Shown here: positions 21,191 through 31,750 of the stretch, one piece after another
Numbering within the stretch: the first letter of the stretch is position 1
Layout: each line of letters begins with the position of its first letter
Assembly: GCF_002878395.1 (NCBI RefSeq)
Contig: NC_061122.1
Location: 82,741,455 to 82,805,454 of the forward strand
From: Capsicum annuum
Taxonomy: Eukaryota; Streptophyta; Magnoliopsida; Solanales; Solanaceae
Direction: 5' to 3'
DNA length: 64,000 nt
Position numbers and translations under genes: made by a program
The notes under the pieces: generated by a model
The model's database searches: none
What the model was told of the DNA's origin: nothing
Seen by the model: the letters and a program-made list of their open reading frames with translations, nothing else

Positions 21191-21332
21191 GACATTTTGT
21201 GACGACTTGTCACAAGTCTGACGGCTTGTCACAAAATGTCATCAACCTTAAGCAGAAAGTCATAAATTCCACCCTTTTGTGATGACATTTTTTGACGACT
21301 TGTCACAAGTCTGAAGACTTGTCACAAATGTC
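21191..21332. repeat. Two nested hairpins (TTGTCACAA motif) in C LTR
   Basis: Hairpin 1: GACATTTTGTGAC (21191-21203) pairs perfectly with GTCACAAAATGTC (21228-21240), and the loop itself contains the palindrome GACTTGTCACAAGTC. Hairpin 2 at 21284-21332 repeats the design with a one-base-shorter right arm. The copy at 27080 retains only the trailing edge. Confidence 0.9.
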
Positions 21333-21407
21333 GTCAGCTATTTTTTTCAGCAATTAAAGGACATTTTTGCAACTATATTTTGGTCTTTTCCCATCTTTTG
21401 GAGGCCC

Positions 21408-21415
21408 ATATATAC
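21408..21415 (+). promoter_or_regulatory. TATA box of C LTR
   Basis: ATATATAC, 24 bp upstream of a telo-box (AAACCCTAA, 21432-21440). The same arrangement is in the 3' copy (27163-27195). Confidence 0.5.
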
Positions 21416-21630
21416 ATGAGAATCCCCATCCAAACCCTAATTTCTTCATATTCTCTTAAGAAAATATATCTACTGTTTTATTCAAGAACATTAATCTTCC
21501 AAAAATCATCCATAAAACTGTAAGATTTCTTTAAGAACTAAGTTCCTCATAGTGTGGGATTCGATAATCATTTATTACAAGTGCGGATAGAGTCTCAAGC
21601 ACTAGAATTCATCCAATTTCAAAGATTAAG

Positions 21631-22636
21631 GTATGTGAGGTTTTGAACAAGAGCAATCCTTTCATTCTTGTGCCCAAAGCTTTGATTTCTATTATGGATT
21701 TATATGATTTTGCAAGTGGGTTTATACCCAAATTACTTCATCATGAGACTATGAGAATATAAATTGTTCAAACTTTGTTATCCATAATTATTTTACTATT
21801 CCCAAGTTATGACTTGATATTTCATATTGTGAATTTCATCTTTTTACCATGAGTTGATAGTTCAAGTGCTTTCAGGATATGTGTCAAGCTTTAAGCTTCC
21901 TTATGACAAATTGGATTATTGAATATATTGATTCATGAGATTGAGTTGTTACAATAAGTCTTGATATTTCCTCAAAGTTATTGATGTTGCCATAATTTAA
22001 TAAATAGATACATTTTGATGTTGAGAAAGATTGATTTGATTTGAGTCGAGTTAGGAATCCACAAATTAATTATGATTTGATAAATGAGAAAGAGATTTGA
22101 TTTGGTCTTCATGATAGACCCTTGTGATATTTGTGGTGGATTTCTAACACATTCTGAGCTTATGTTTGGGAGTAGTATTTAGCACTGAGCGGGAAATGTG
22201 GTATTTCCCCTGAAACTATGTGCCACCGTAGGATTGGTATTGATATTTGTGGGCTAGAGGCCAAGTATGAGATTGTGATCACTAAATCGAGCTTGTACTC
22301 CCTGGAAAGAGTAGGACGCTCCCGACAATGTGGGGTTCTCTCCTTAGGAGGGTAAAATTTTTGACTCCATGTAGCTCACATGTTTTATATTGGTTATAAG
22401 AACCTCCCATGTCCATAAGAGTTGAGTTTCTTGAATTACCGACCCACTTCGAGTCTTGAGTCTTGAGTTGAGTTGTTTATGATGATTTATGAGGTTTTTA
22501 TCATAGGATTTATTTACTATGAGATCGTAAAATTGATGATGATATTTACATTGTTTCATGCACCCCCACATACTCAGTACGTTCCAAAGTGCTGACCCAC
22601 ATATTTTTCTATGGGCTATATTTTCTCGTAATATAG
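21631..22636 (+). other. Putative LTR-resident leader intron, element C
   Basis: Donor-like AAG|GTATGTGAGG at 21631 and acceptor-like TTTTCTCGTAATATAG|GTTCAG ending at 22636 (1006 bp). Equivalent signals occur at the same LTR positions in elements B and E. Inferred from motif conservation only. Confidence 0.4.
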
Positions 22637-23065
22637 GTTCAGGTACTTAGCTGCAGCCACGTTAGTGATATTTGGGTGCCTCACTACATTTTCTCAGTGG
22701 TTAGTCCTCATGGTTCGAGGACAGTGTCTATGTTTTTGTGATATCATTTTGTTGTTATGGCTTTTAGTACTGTTGAGTCAGTTGGGGGGTTTTTCCCAAA
22801 GGCTCCTTGATTTTGATGCATAGAGGCTTTGTTAGACTAGGGGGGATGGTATGTACAGACATTCAATATATATTTTAGTTGTACAATTTGCTGTTCTCCA
22901 GTATTGCTCTTGAACCCGATGTGATATATCTCTTTATTATGCATGACTATTGTGGAATTAAGTATCTTGAGGTAGTGTCTGGCTTCGAGGGTTTGCTTGG
23001 GGCTACGTGTAGACCTAAGCACCGTGTGACATCTCGGGATGGAAATTTTGGAGCGTTACAAAGCT

Positions 23066-23079
23066 TGGTATCAAAGCCT
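23066..23079 (+). other. Primer-binding site of element C (tRNA-iMet type)
   Basis: TGGTATCAAAGCCT, five bases after the LTR end, close to the TGGTATCAGAGC site complementary to initiator methionine tRNA. Confidence 0.85.
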
Positions 23080-23280
23080 AAGTTTTAAGGAGTCCTAGGT
23101 CCTAGGGAGTGTGACAAGCCGCATTACGTAGAGTCTTGATCATCGGTGTGTAGAATACCACATCTATAAGCAAGAAGCTATGAGACGTTTTAGGAAAAGT
23201 TGTTTCTTTCTTTCTAAAGTTTATCGTGACTACAACTGTCTCTTTATCTACAATTAACTCGTTCTCTCTTATAACAGAAA

Positions 23281-24480
23281 ATGCCTCCTCTTTGAGCTTG
23301 TAGAAACAATGAGCAATATCAACCAACTGATCCCTTGAACGAGCATGTGTCTCATGTGCAATTCTGGGCAGCATTTTAGGCGCTAGCACAGGAAGTTACC
23401 GCCAATGCTCAATCTAATGCCCAGGCTACTATTCCGCCTCTATAAGAGAATAATTCTTCTACAGCTAGCATTCGTGACTTTATACGGATGAATCCGCCTG
23501 AGATCTACAGTTCGTAAGTAAGTGAAGACCCACAGATATACTTGGATGAAGTGAAAAAGATCACCCAGATTATGCACGTGTCTTAGAAGGAGAGTGTTGA
23601 ATTGGCTGCCTATCGAATGAAAGATGTTACATATGATTAGGTAGAGATGTGGAGGATGAGTGCAGGGGAGGATGCCACTCCCATGATTTAGAAGTTATTC
23701 CAGGATACGTTCTTGGACAAATTCTTTTCTCTTGAGATGAGGGAAGCAAAGATAGAGAAATTCATGAATTTGAGACAAGGCTCCATAACTGTTAAGGAGT
23801 ATTGTCTTAGATTTAATCAGTAATCCAAATATGCTCCTAGTATACTGGCTGACTTTGGGACCATCATGTGCAAGTTCGTGACCGACATGTTGAGTTACGT
23901 TGTGAAAGAGTGTAGATCTACTATGCTTAATAGGGAGATGGACCTTTCTCAGTTGATGATACATGCCCAACAGATTGAAGCTGATAAGGTGAAAGAGAGA
24001 GAGAGAGTAAGAGAATAAAAGAGCTAGATCAGAGCAGCAGGGATTCGGTCAGTCTAGATTCCATGGAGGGAATCGCCCTTAATTCCAGAGATGTCTGTTT
24101 AAGCCCGTGCCTTCCTCAGTTAGTGCTTCCGCACTTAGAAGTAGGCAGGAGCAGGGGAACAGGCCTATCCCGTCCAGGTCTCAGGAAAGTGTAAGTAACA
24201 GACCTCATCCTTCTTTATGTGCCAAGTGTGGTAGAGATTATTTTGGCGAGTTTTTTGTTGATCAGAGAGGTTGCTTTAGTTGTGGAAATTTGGGCCACCG
24301 ACTTAGAGATTGTGTGTGCTATACAAGGGAGTCAAGATGCTCGTCCCTAGGGTCAAGCTATAAGTACCCCCGCTCCCGTAGTCCACCCAGTTCTTCCTCA
24401 GGGCACCTCTTCTAGTACTACTGGCGGTTCACGCCAGAATCGGTTTTATGCTATACCACCTCACCAGGAGTAGGAGGACT
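23281..24480 (+). pseudogene. Element C gag, broken
   Basis: Start ATG at 23281 (MPPL), about 200 bp after the primer site, with the downstream HVSHVQFWAAF typical of this family. Further blocks: SIRDFIRMNPPEIY, DPQIYLDEVKKITQIMHV, FLDKFFSLEMREAKIEKFMN (about 23710-23770), VKEYCLRFNQ, KFVTDMLSYVVKECRSTML and LMIHAQQIEADK. An intact CCHC knuckle CFSCGNLGHRLRDC lies in the frame 24107-24415, preceded by CAKCGRDYFGEF. Stops (for example at about 23317, 23587 and 23638) and two frame changes interrupt it. Role in relatives: capsid and RNA packaging. Confidence 0.85.
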
Positions 24481-24489
24481 CTCCAGATA

Positions 24490-24960
24490 ATATCACTGGT
24501 ATGCTCTGTGTCTTTCATTTTGATGTGTATGTATTGTTGGACCCCAGTTCGAGTTTTTCTTATGTGACACCTCTGGTTGCTGTAAATTTTGAGATGGACC
24601 CTAAATGGATTCCTGAGCCTATTTTAGTTTCTACCCCGATAGGAAAATCTATTATTGCTAAGCGAGTGAATAGGAAGTGTCCTGTCACTGTCCTTCACCG
24701 GGTCATATGTGTTGATTTAATTGATCTAGATACATTTTGAGGTCATTCTGGGTATAGATTGGCTTCACTCATGCTATGTATCTATCGATTGTCGTACCTG
24801 AGTGGTCAAGTTTTAGTTTCTTGATGAGCCCATTTTTGAGTGGTCCAGGAGTTCTGTAACTTCGAAGTGCCATTTTATATCCTACCTCAAAGCTAGGAAA
24901 TTGATTTGTAAGGTTTGCATTTTTTACCTAGTTCGAGTTAAAGACCTCAAGTCTGAGACT
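24490..24960 (+). pseudogene. Element C protease, frameshifted
   Basis: The frame 24501-24740 reads FDVYVLLDPSSSFSYVTPLV, AVNFEMDPKWIPEPILVSTP and IGKSIIAKRVNRKCPVTVLH. The active-site tripeptide position shows DPS (family DPG/DSG), so a key Gly is changed. A frame shift after DLDTF (24740) separates the rest (VILGIDWLHS-like text at about 24745). The linker to RT follows. Confidence 0.8.
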
Positions 24961-25712
24961 CTGACTATTTAGTTAGTTACCATTGTTAATAAGTTTCTTG
25001 ATGTTTTCCCAAATGATCTCCCAGGGGTCCCACCTAATAGAGAAATAGAATTTAGGATTGATCTTCTTCCCGGCACTCAGCCTATTTCCATTCCTCTGTA
25101 GCGTATGGATCCTGCAAAACTTAAAGAGTTGAAGGAGCAACTCAAAGATCTCTTAGTAAAAGGCTTTATCAGACCTAGTGTTTCCTCGTGGGGTGCGGCT
25201 GTTCTATTTGTGAATAAGAAAAATGTACATTACATATGTACGTTAACTACCGTTAACTCAACAAGGTAACAATCAAAAACAAGTACCCTCTCCCTAGAAT
25301 CGATGATTTATTTGATCAGCTACATGATGCAAGTTATTTCTCAAAGATAGACCTTAGATCTAGCTATCATCAGCTGAAAGTGAGAGAGTGTGATATTCCA
25401 AAGATAGCCTTTCGAACCCGTTATGGTCACTTTGAGTTTTTTGTTATGTCTTTTGGGTTAACCAATGCTCTAGCAGCCTTCATGGACCTCATGAATTGAG
25501 TGTTCAAGCAACGCCTTGATATGTTTGTCATTGTATTAATAGACGATATTCTTGTGTATTCCCAAAAAGAGGATGATCATGCCGATCATCTTAGAATTGT
25601 CTTACAAACTCTTAGAGATCATTAATTATTTTCTAAATTTATCAAGTGTGAATTTTGGCTAAGGTCAGTTGCTTTTTTGGGTCACATTATTTCTGTTGAA
25701 GACATCAAGTGT
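24960..25712 (+). pseudogene. Element C reverse transcriptase, truncated
   Basis: Blocks in order: [40 protein letters not shown] (about 25120-25180), a frameshift around 25225 in the VRKKxGSLRICVDYRQLN region, then [47 protein letters not shown], and the catalytic box LIDD at 25536-25547 (family FIDD). The sequence ends at [12 protein letters not shown] (about 25712), where it joins integrase text directly. The RT C-terminus and whole RNase H (about 0.9 kb compared with element B 42270-43180) are missing. Confidence 0.85.
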
Positions 25713-26690
25713 GTATTGAGATTGCAGAGTAGATTGTGTGTTCCCGATGTTGATGATATAAGGTAGAGAATTATGGCTGAAGTGCATGGCGCGTGATATA
25801 CTATTCATCCCGGTGCTACCAAGATGTACCACGATTTACAGAAAATCTATTGGTGGAATGGTATGAAGAAAGACATAGCAGGATTTGTAGCAAAGTGTTC
25901 TACTTGTCAACAAGTTAAGGTAGAGGACCAAAGGCCCGGTGGTGTAATGCTAGAGTTTAGCATTCCTACTTAGAAGTGGGAAGAAGTAAATATGGATTTC
26001 GTAATTGGTTTGCCTCTTTCTCGTCGTCATCATGATTTGATTTGAGTTATTGTAGATCGGTTAACTAAATCAGCTCATTTCTTGCCAGTGCATTTATCTT
26101 ATACAGCTGAGAATTATGCTAGATTGTATATCCATGAGTTAGTCAAATTGCATGGAGAGCCTTTCAGAAGGGTCTTGGTACCTAAGTTCATTTGACATCT
26201 GCTTTCCATCCGCAGACTGATGGTTAGGCTGAGAGGACTATTCAAACTTTAGAGGACATGTTGAGGGCATTTGCTCTTGATTTCAAAGGTAGTTGGGATG
26301 AAAACTTGCCATTGATCAAATTTGTGTATAACAATATTTTCCATGCTAGTATTCAGATGGCCCCGTTCGAAGCTTTGTATGGGAGAAGATCTAGATCGCC
26401 TATAGGTTGGTTTGATGTAGGAGAAGAAATTATGATTGAGCCTGATTCTGTGTTTGAGGCTATGGAAAAGTTAAGTTGATTCGAGAAAGATTAAAAACCG
26501 CTCAAAGTCGTCAGAAGTCGTATACGGATGTGAGAAGAAAAAATCTTAAGTTTAATGTTAATGATTTGGTGTACTTAAAGGTTTCACCCATGAAAGGGGT
26601 GAAGAGATTTGGGAAGAAGGGAAAACTTAGTCCCCGTTATGTTGGTCCATATAGGATTCTGTGTTGGGAAAGTAGCATATGAGGTAAGTT
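25713..26690 (+). pseudogene. Element C integrase, with internal deletion
   Basis: Starts [17 protein letters not shown]. The zinc domain is nearly complete: HPGATKMYHDLQKIYWWNGM, then FVAKCSTCQQVKVEDQRPGG. The core has NMDFVIGLPLSRRHH (first Asp, about 25992) and VDRLTKSAHFLP. At about 26155 roughly 65 bp are missing relative to element B (43615-43680), removing the second catalytic Asp. HPQTDG and AERTIQTLEDMLRAFALDF follow (Glu, about 26232). The frame 26258-26479 and then 26476-26682 carry FEALYGRRSRSPIG and VNDLVYLKVSPMKGVKRFGK. Inactive. Confidence 0.85.
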
Positions 26691-26700
26691 ACCCGCGGAG

Positions 26701-26990
26701 TTGTCTAGCATTCATCCGGTACTCTATGTTTCTATGCTTAATAAGTGTATTGGTGATTTTGTCGTGGTTGATTCTTTCGAAAGCTTAGATATTCAGGATA
26801 TCCTTTCATTCGAGGAGATTCCAATTGAGATTTTAGATTTCCAGATTCGTAGACTAAGGAACAAAGAGGTTCCTTTGGTTAAAGTGCTTTGCGAAATCAA
26901 TCTATTGAGGGCGCTACTTGGAAAGCTGAAGCTGATATGCTAGCCAAGTACCCTCACCTCTTTTTTGTGAGTTTGGAGCGAGCAGAAGGT
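26701..26990 (+). pseudogene. Element C chromodomain-type tail
   Basis: The frame 26701-26943 reads SIHPVLYVSMLNKCIGDFVV, then ILSFEEIPIEILDFQIRRLR and NKEVPLVKVLCEINLLRALL, with a shift at the end and PHLF-like text to about 26965. It is the same tail as in element B (44212-44490). Confidence 0.75.
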
Positions 26991-27079
26991 ACCATTCTTT
27001 CTTAATTCCGCCCCCTTCATATTAAAGATTCAGTTGTGTGTCTACTTCTATCACGAATTTGTTCATTTTGTATAGTATC

Positions 27080-28560
27080 TGAATGTCGTCAACTATTTTT
27101 TTCAGCAATTAAAGGACATTTTTGCAACTATATTTTGGTCTTTTCCCATCTTTTGGAGGCCCATATATATATGAGAATCCCCATCCAAACCCTAATTTCT
27201 TCATATTCTCTTCCAGTTCTCTTAAGAAAATATATCTAGGGTTTCATTCAAGAACATTAATTTTCCAAAAATCATCCATAAATCTTCAAGATTTCTTCAA
27301 GAACTAAGTTCCTCATAGTGTGGGCTTCGAGAATCATTTATTACAAGTGCTGATAGAGTCTCAAGCACTAGAATTCATCCAATTTCAAAGATTATGGTAT
27401 GCGGGGTTTTGAACAAGAGCAATCCTTTCGTTCTTGTACCCAAAGTTTTAATTTCTATTATGAATTTATATGATTTTGCAAGTGGGTTTATACCCAAATT
27501 AATTCATCATGAGACTATGAGAATATAAATTTTTCAAGCTTTGTTAAACATGATTATTTTACTATTCCCAAGTTATGACTTGATATTTAATATTTTGAAT
27601 TTCATATTTCTACCATGAGTTGATATTTCAAGTTCTTTCAAGATATGTGTCAAGCTTTAAGCTTCCTTATGACAAATTGGATTATTGAGTATATTGATTC
27701 ATGAGATTGAGTTGTTACAATGAGTCTTAATATCTCCATAAAGTTATTGATGTTGCCATGATTTAATGAATTGATACATTTTGATATTGATAAAGAATGA
27801 TTTGATTTGAGTCGAGTTAGGAATCCACAAATTGATTATAATTTAATAAATAAGAAAGAGATTTGATTTAGTCTTCATGATAGACCCTTGTGATATTTGT
27901 GATAGATTTCTAATGCATTCTAAGCTTGTGTCTGGGAGTAGTATGATTTATTTACTATGAGATCATGAAAAGTATGTTTCAATCTAACTCAAGCCAATTG
28001 AGCTATCATTTTACATATGCATATTTTCATAAATTTGATGATGATATTTACATTGTTACATGCACCCCCACATACTCAGTACATTCCAAAGTGCTGACCC
28101 ACATATTTATCTATGGGCTACATTTTCTCATAATGTATGTTCAGGTACTCAGCCGCAGCCGTGTTAGCGATATTCGGGTACCTCACTATGTTTCCTCAAT
28201 GGTGAGTCCTCATGGTTCGAGGACCGTGTCTATATTTTTGTTATATCATTTTGTTGTTATGGCTTTCAGTACTGTTGAGTTAGTTGGGGGTTTGTCCCAA
28301 AGGCTCCTTGATTTTGATGTATAGAGGCTTTGTCAGACTAGAGGGACGGTATGTACAGATATTCAATATATATTTTTTTTGTATAGTTTAGTATTCTCCA
28401 GTATCTCTCTTGAACCCAATGTGATATATCTCTTTATTATGCATGACTATTGTGGAATTATGTTCCTTAAGGTAGTGTCTGGCTCTGAGGGTTAGCTTGA
28501 GGCTATATTTAGCCCTAAGCACCGTGTGACGTCTCAGGATGGAAATTTTGAGGTGTTAAA
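27080..28560 (+). repeat. 3' LTR of element C, 5'-truncated
   Basis: Begins at GAATGTCGTCAAC, equivalent to about 21327 in the 5' LTR, and runs to GAGGTGTTAAA at 28560. The first 500 bp of U3 and the polypurine tract are missing. The donor site reads TATG|GTATGCGGGG (27397) and the acceptor AG is mutated (AATGTATGTTCAG, about 28137). Confidence 0.88.
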
Positions 28561-28672
28561 GGCCCTCATTATTGTTTAAGAATAGTAAATTTTTGGTTTA
28601 GTATACATGTCAGTTGTATAGCACATGCTTATACAGTTCTTGTCCGTTCTGTCTAGACTAAGAGGTGTGACA
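28561..28672 (+). repeat. Element F 5' LTR, right part
   Basis: Continues the LTR interrupted at 20831 and ends AGAGGTGTGACA at 28672. Confidence 0.75.
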
Positions 28673-28677
28673 AAAGT

Positions 28678-28690
28678 GATATCAGAGCCC
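28678..28690 (+). other. Primer-binding site of element F (tRNA-iMet type)
   Basis: TGATATCAGAGCC starting six bases after the LTR end. One mismatch to TGGTATCAGAGCC. Confidence 0.8.
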
Positions 28691-29248
28691 AGTTCAAGTG
28701 TTCTAGGAAGTCTATGAAGTTCTATCAAGTAGAGCTTCACTTTTGAATATATTGTGAGTCACATTTATAATAGAGGTGTTGCTTCAGCATTTAGGAATCT
28801 CAAACTTCTTTCACAATTTAGATAGTGCAACAGAGCTAAGTCATAAGAAATTGCTTCCAATTCACACTCTGCTTAATAGTCATCTGTCATGACGCTTTTG
28901 TACATTAAAATGGGAGCTCAAATTAGTCCAAAAGATAATGTTATTTTCCTAAATTAGACAACCTTTAGCAATTAACTTTAAGCCATCGGTCACCTAGATA
29001 CTCTGACTTGAGCTCAAGATTGCTTGAAAAATCTAACCATTTTGATTCGTAGTTTCTCAAAAAATAAATATATGTAGAGATTCATGAGCCGCCCTTTTCC
29101 ACTATAGTTTCATTTGTGTTAGCCGTGACTCGTCTTAGTAGGAACTAAGGGGGGATTTTCTTCTTTGATTATTCAGTTAACGTACTAGTCTGAAAGCTTC
29201 ACCTCATGATTCTTCCATTGTTCAAATTAAGGTCTATGAAGGATGTTC

Positions 29249-29250
29249 TA

Positions 29251-29295
<45 letters not shown>

Positions 29296-29311
29296 TATTA
29301 TTATTATTATT
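29249..29311. repeat. TAT trinucleotide microsatellite
   Basis: About 21 TAT units with a single ACT interruption at about 29291. Confidence 0.95.
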
Positions 29312-30399
29312 GATATTAATCCTTTAAAATGCACCTAGAGCTTTAATATAAGGTATACGTTAAGAATTGAGGTGACCGAAGAACTCCTTACAAGCTAAAG
29401 TTATAATAGTAGTTTGGATGTCTAGGTAAATATGTCACAATAGTGTTAAAAAACTTGTATTCTCTTGTGACCAACATGGCCTAGACATTTTGTAAGACAT
29501 TACCCAAGGTAAGTATATAGATGATTTCCATAGAATACATGCATTTGATTATCTCTAGTAGGCAGTGACCTGTATGAGTCCTCCTACGGCTAGGAAGCTC
29601 AGTAATAAGTGTTCTAATAATATATTAAATAGGTAAGGATGTGTCCATTGTGATGTGTATCAAATTTAAAACAAAAGACTAGTATGCAATAAAAAAGGAT
29701 TGAGTAGAAGGATATTGAGGAGTTAGACATGATCTAGCTATAAAAGATGTTTTTGGAGTTGAAAAAGATATAGAATTAATAGAGTATTTGTAATAGGAAA
29801 ATTGTTATAATTAAGGTATAGAATAATGTCATTAAAATCACTCAAAATATGCACATAAAGTAGAACTTCTAGTTAAAGTATAACTCATATAAGGGTTAGA
29901 GAAGGTCATACAGGGATGATTTTCTAGTCTTAGTAGCAAGACGTGAAGTGTTACAAAATCCTAGCATTAAAGTGAGTTTTGGAGCCCAGTCTTGATCTCA
30001 TTTGAAAATAAAAATTATTCTAGTCTTGATTTTTGTATAACCAAATCAGTAGGGTAAGAAGACAATCCTTTTTTAAGGAATACATTGGTTAAGTGCAGTT
30101 CCCAAGAACACCTATTTCACCACAACAATAAAAAAAAGTAGAGTACTAAGAATGTCATAATACATATTAATGAACTTATTGGATTACTTGTGTAAGTAAG
30201 GGATGGCCTAAGATTACAGTATTATGAATCTGGATATGTATATTTTATTGGTGATTTGCATATAGAATTATTTGTACACAAGTCTCAATGCCTAATTATT
30301 TACGTATTGCTCATCTCTATTAGTTTACTAATTAATATTTCTTCAACCCTTTAAGGGTTAACTATCAATATGTTTTGTTGTATCATTGATTCAATATTT

Positions 30400-31750
30400 A
30401 TTGGCTACGTGTTATATACATTATGTCTATATAATGAGTATATTCAAGATCATCCATACACTGCATGCTTCATGAACCATTTGCTTATATGTTATATGTT
30501 TTATAAGGAATGTCCTTAGATGCTATATATTTTATAAAGTATCAATCCACATATTATATGTTTCACGAATTAATTTTTTATATATTTGACTCTTAGATCA
30601 CTAGCTTATAGGTAATACATCATTGTTTACATGTTTTTCATCTCTCTCTCTATATATATATGTATGTATGTATGCATGTATGTGTGTATATGCTATATGT
30701 CACTCTATATGATTAAATTGTTTGTAGATTACTTGTCTATATGTTATTTGCTTCATAGAATATTTAATAACATATTACACGCATATGAATTAGAAATTAA
30801 TTGCTAAAATATCATGCATTATTTTCTTACATATTATAGATATCATAGATGATTTATTATTATTTGATGCGTTACAATTAATTTGTTTGAGTATAATATA
30901 TTTTTCAAATTTATACGCAGAGAATGTCAAATTTAGTTATTCATACAATATATGTTTGATTGTTCGATAGCTATGGGTGTATCTATTTAAAGGTTATAGT
31001 TCACATGTTCATATCATAAATATCGTATGTTATAGGTTTCTATAGGTTTTAAGGCTTAATTATTAAGTACCTTCATAGTTTACTTGGCTACATGGTTATA
31101 TGAGATGTGTTTTCAATTTTCAAGACCGACTCTCTCAACCGCTTAATATCACAACATAGTTTATTTATCTACATGTTATATGTACCACAAATTATTATCC
31201 ATAGATTATAGCCTTTATAAAGTTACTTGTTTATATGTCACCTTACTCATGGTATAATTATTTGGGTATAATATGTTTCACAACTTACACAATAATAAAT
31301 GTCAAGAAATTATTTTTTCATATTATATGTTTATTTTCTTAGAAGGTCTATACTTGTCTGTTCGAGTATATGTCATACATTTTACAGCTGTAGATCCCAT
31401 GTGTTTAGTACTTTTATTATTCACATGCTTGGGTATTGTAATTAATTTACCTACATGGTATGTATTTATCAATTTTAAAGTCTATGTAGTGGTATTTTTA
31501 TAGTCTACTTGCTTGTTTGACTATATAACACATTTTACACCATATCTGTTTACATGCTATTTTTTAATAGACTATTTGTTCACATGTATTTTATCATTTA
31601 CAGTTTGTATGCCAGAGGTTTTCGCAGCTTACCTGCATATTGATTGCATGTTATATATACTTTTCACTAATTCATAAGTTACAGGATTATTAGGCTTACA
31701 AGTTTATTAGTTAAAGCTTTTTATGCAGCTCCCATGTTTACATGATACAC
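30400..31750. repeat. Decayed repeat field (CTACATGTTATATGTTTCA-like)
   Basis: A loosely periodic text recurs every 35-80 bp: ACATGTTATATG, GTCTATATGTTATTTGCTTC, CTACATGTTATATGTACCAC, GTTTATATGTCACC, TAATATGTTTCACAA and others. Each is often preceded by TTACTTG or TTTACTTG and followed by ATAGATTA or AAATTA. Units are too diverged for an exact period. Confidence 0.5.
30641..30692. repeat. Compound microsatellite (TC)n(TA)n(TGTA)n
   Basis: TCTCTCTCTC, then TATATATATA, then TGTATG units and TGTGTGTATATG. Confidence 0.95.

Larger units (their letters stand above)
20832..23060 (+). repeat. 5' LTR of element C
   Basis: Starts TATAATACCCC (a mutated TGTAATACCCC) and ends GGAGCGTTACA at 23060, five bases before the primer site. 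It includes hairpins (21191-21332), an AGGACATTTTTGC...ATTTTGGTC block (21358-21393), a TATA box (21408-21415), a telo-box (21432-21440) and a putative intron (21631-22636). Confidence 0.9.
20832..28560 (+). mobile_element. Tekay element C, inserted in the F LTR
   Basis: LTR-PBS-gag-PR-RT-IN-chromodomain-LTR, plus strand, 7729 bp. Flanks AGCCC (20827-20831) and GGCCC (28561-28565) are a target duplication with one difference, and they join F LTR sequence on both sides. Large losses: RNase H and RT C-terminus (junction at about 25712), a short piece of integrase (about 26155), and the polypurine tract plus U3 of the 3' LTR (junction at about 27080). Confidence 0.88.

Noticed and set aside
27965..28324. 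119-codon open frame
   Set aside because: It lies wholly in the C 3' LTR, its composition follows the LTR, and the 5' LTR copy (22500-22820) does not keep it open.
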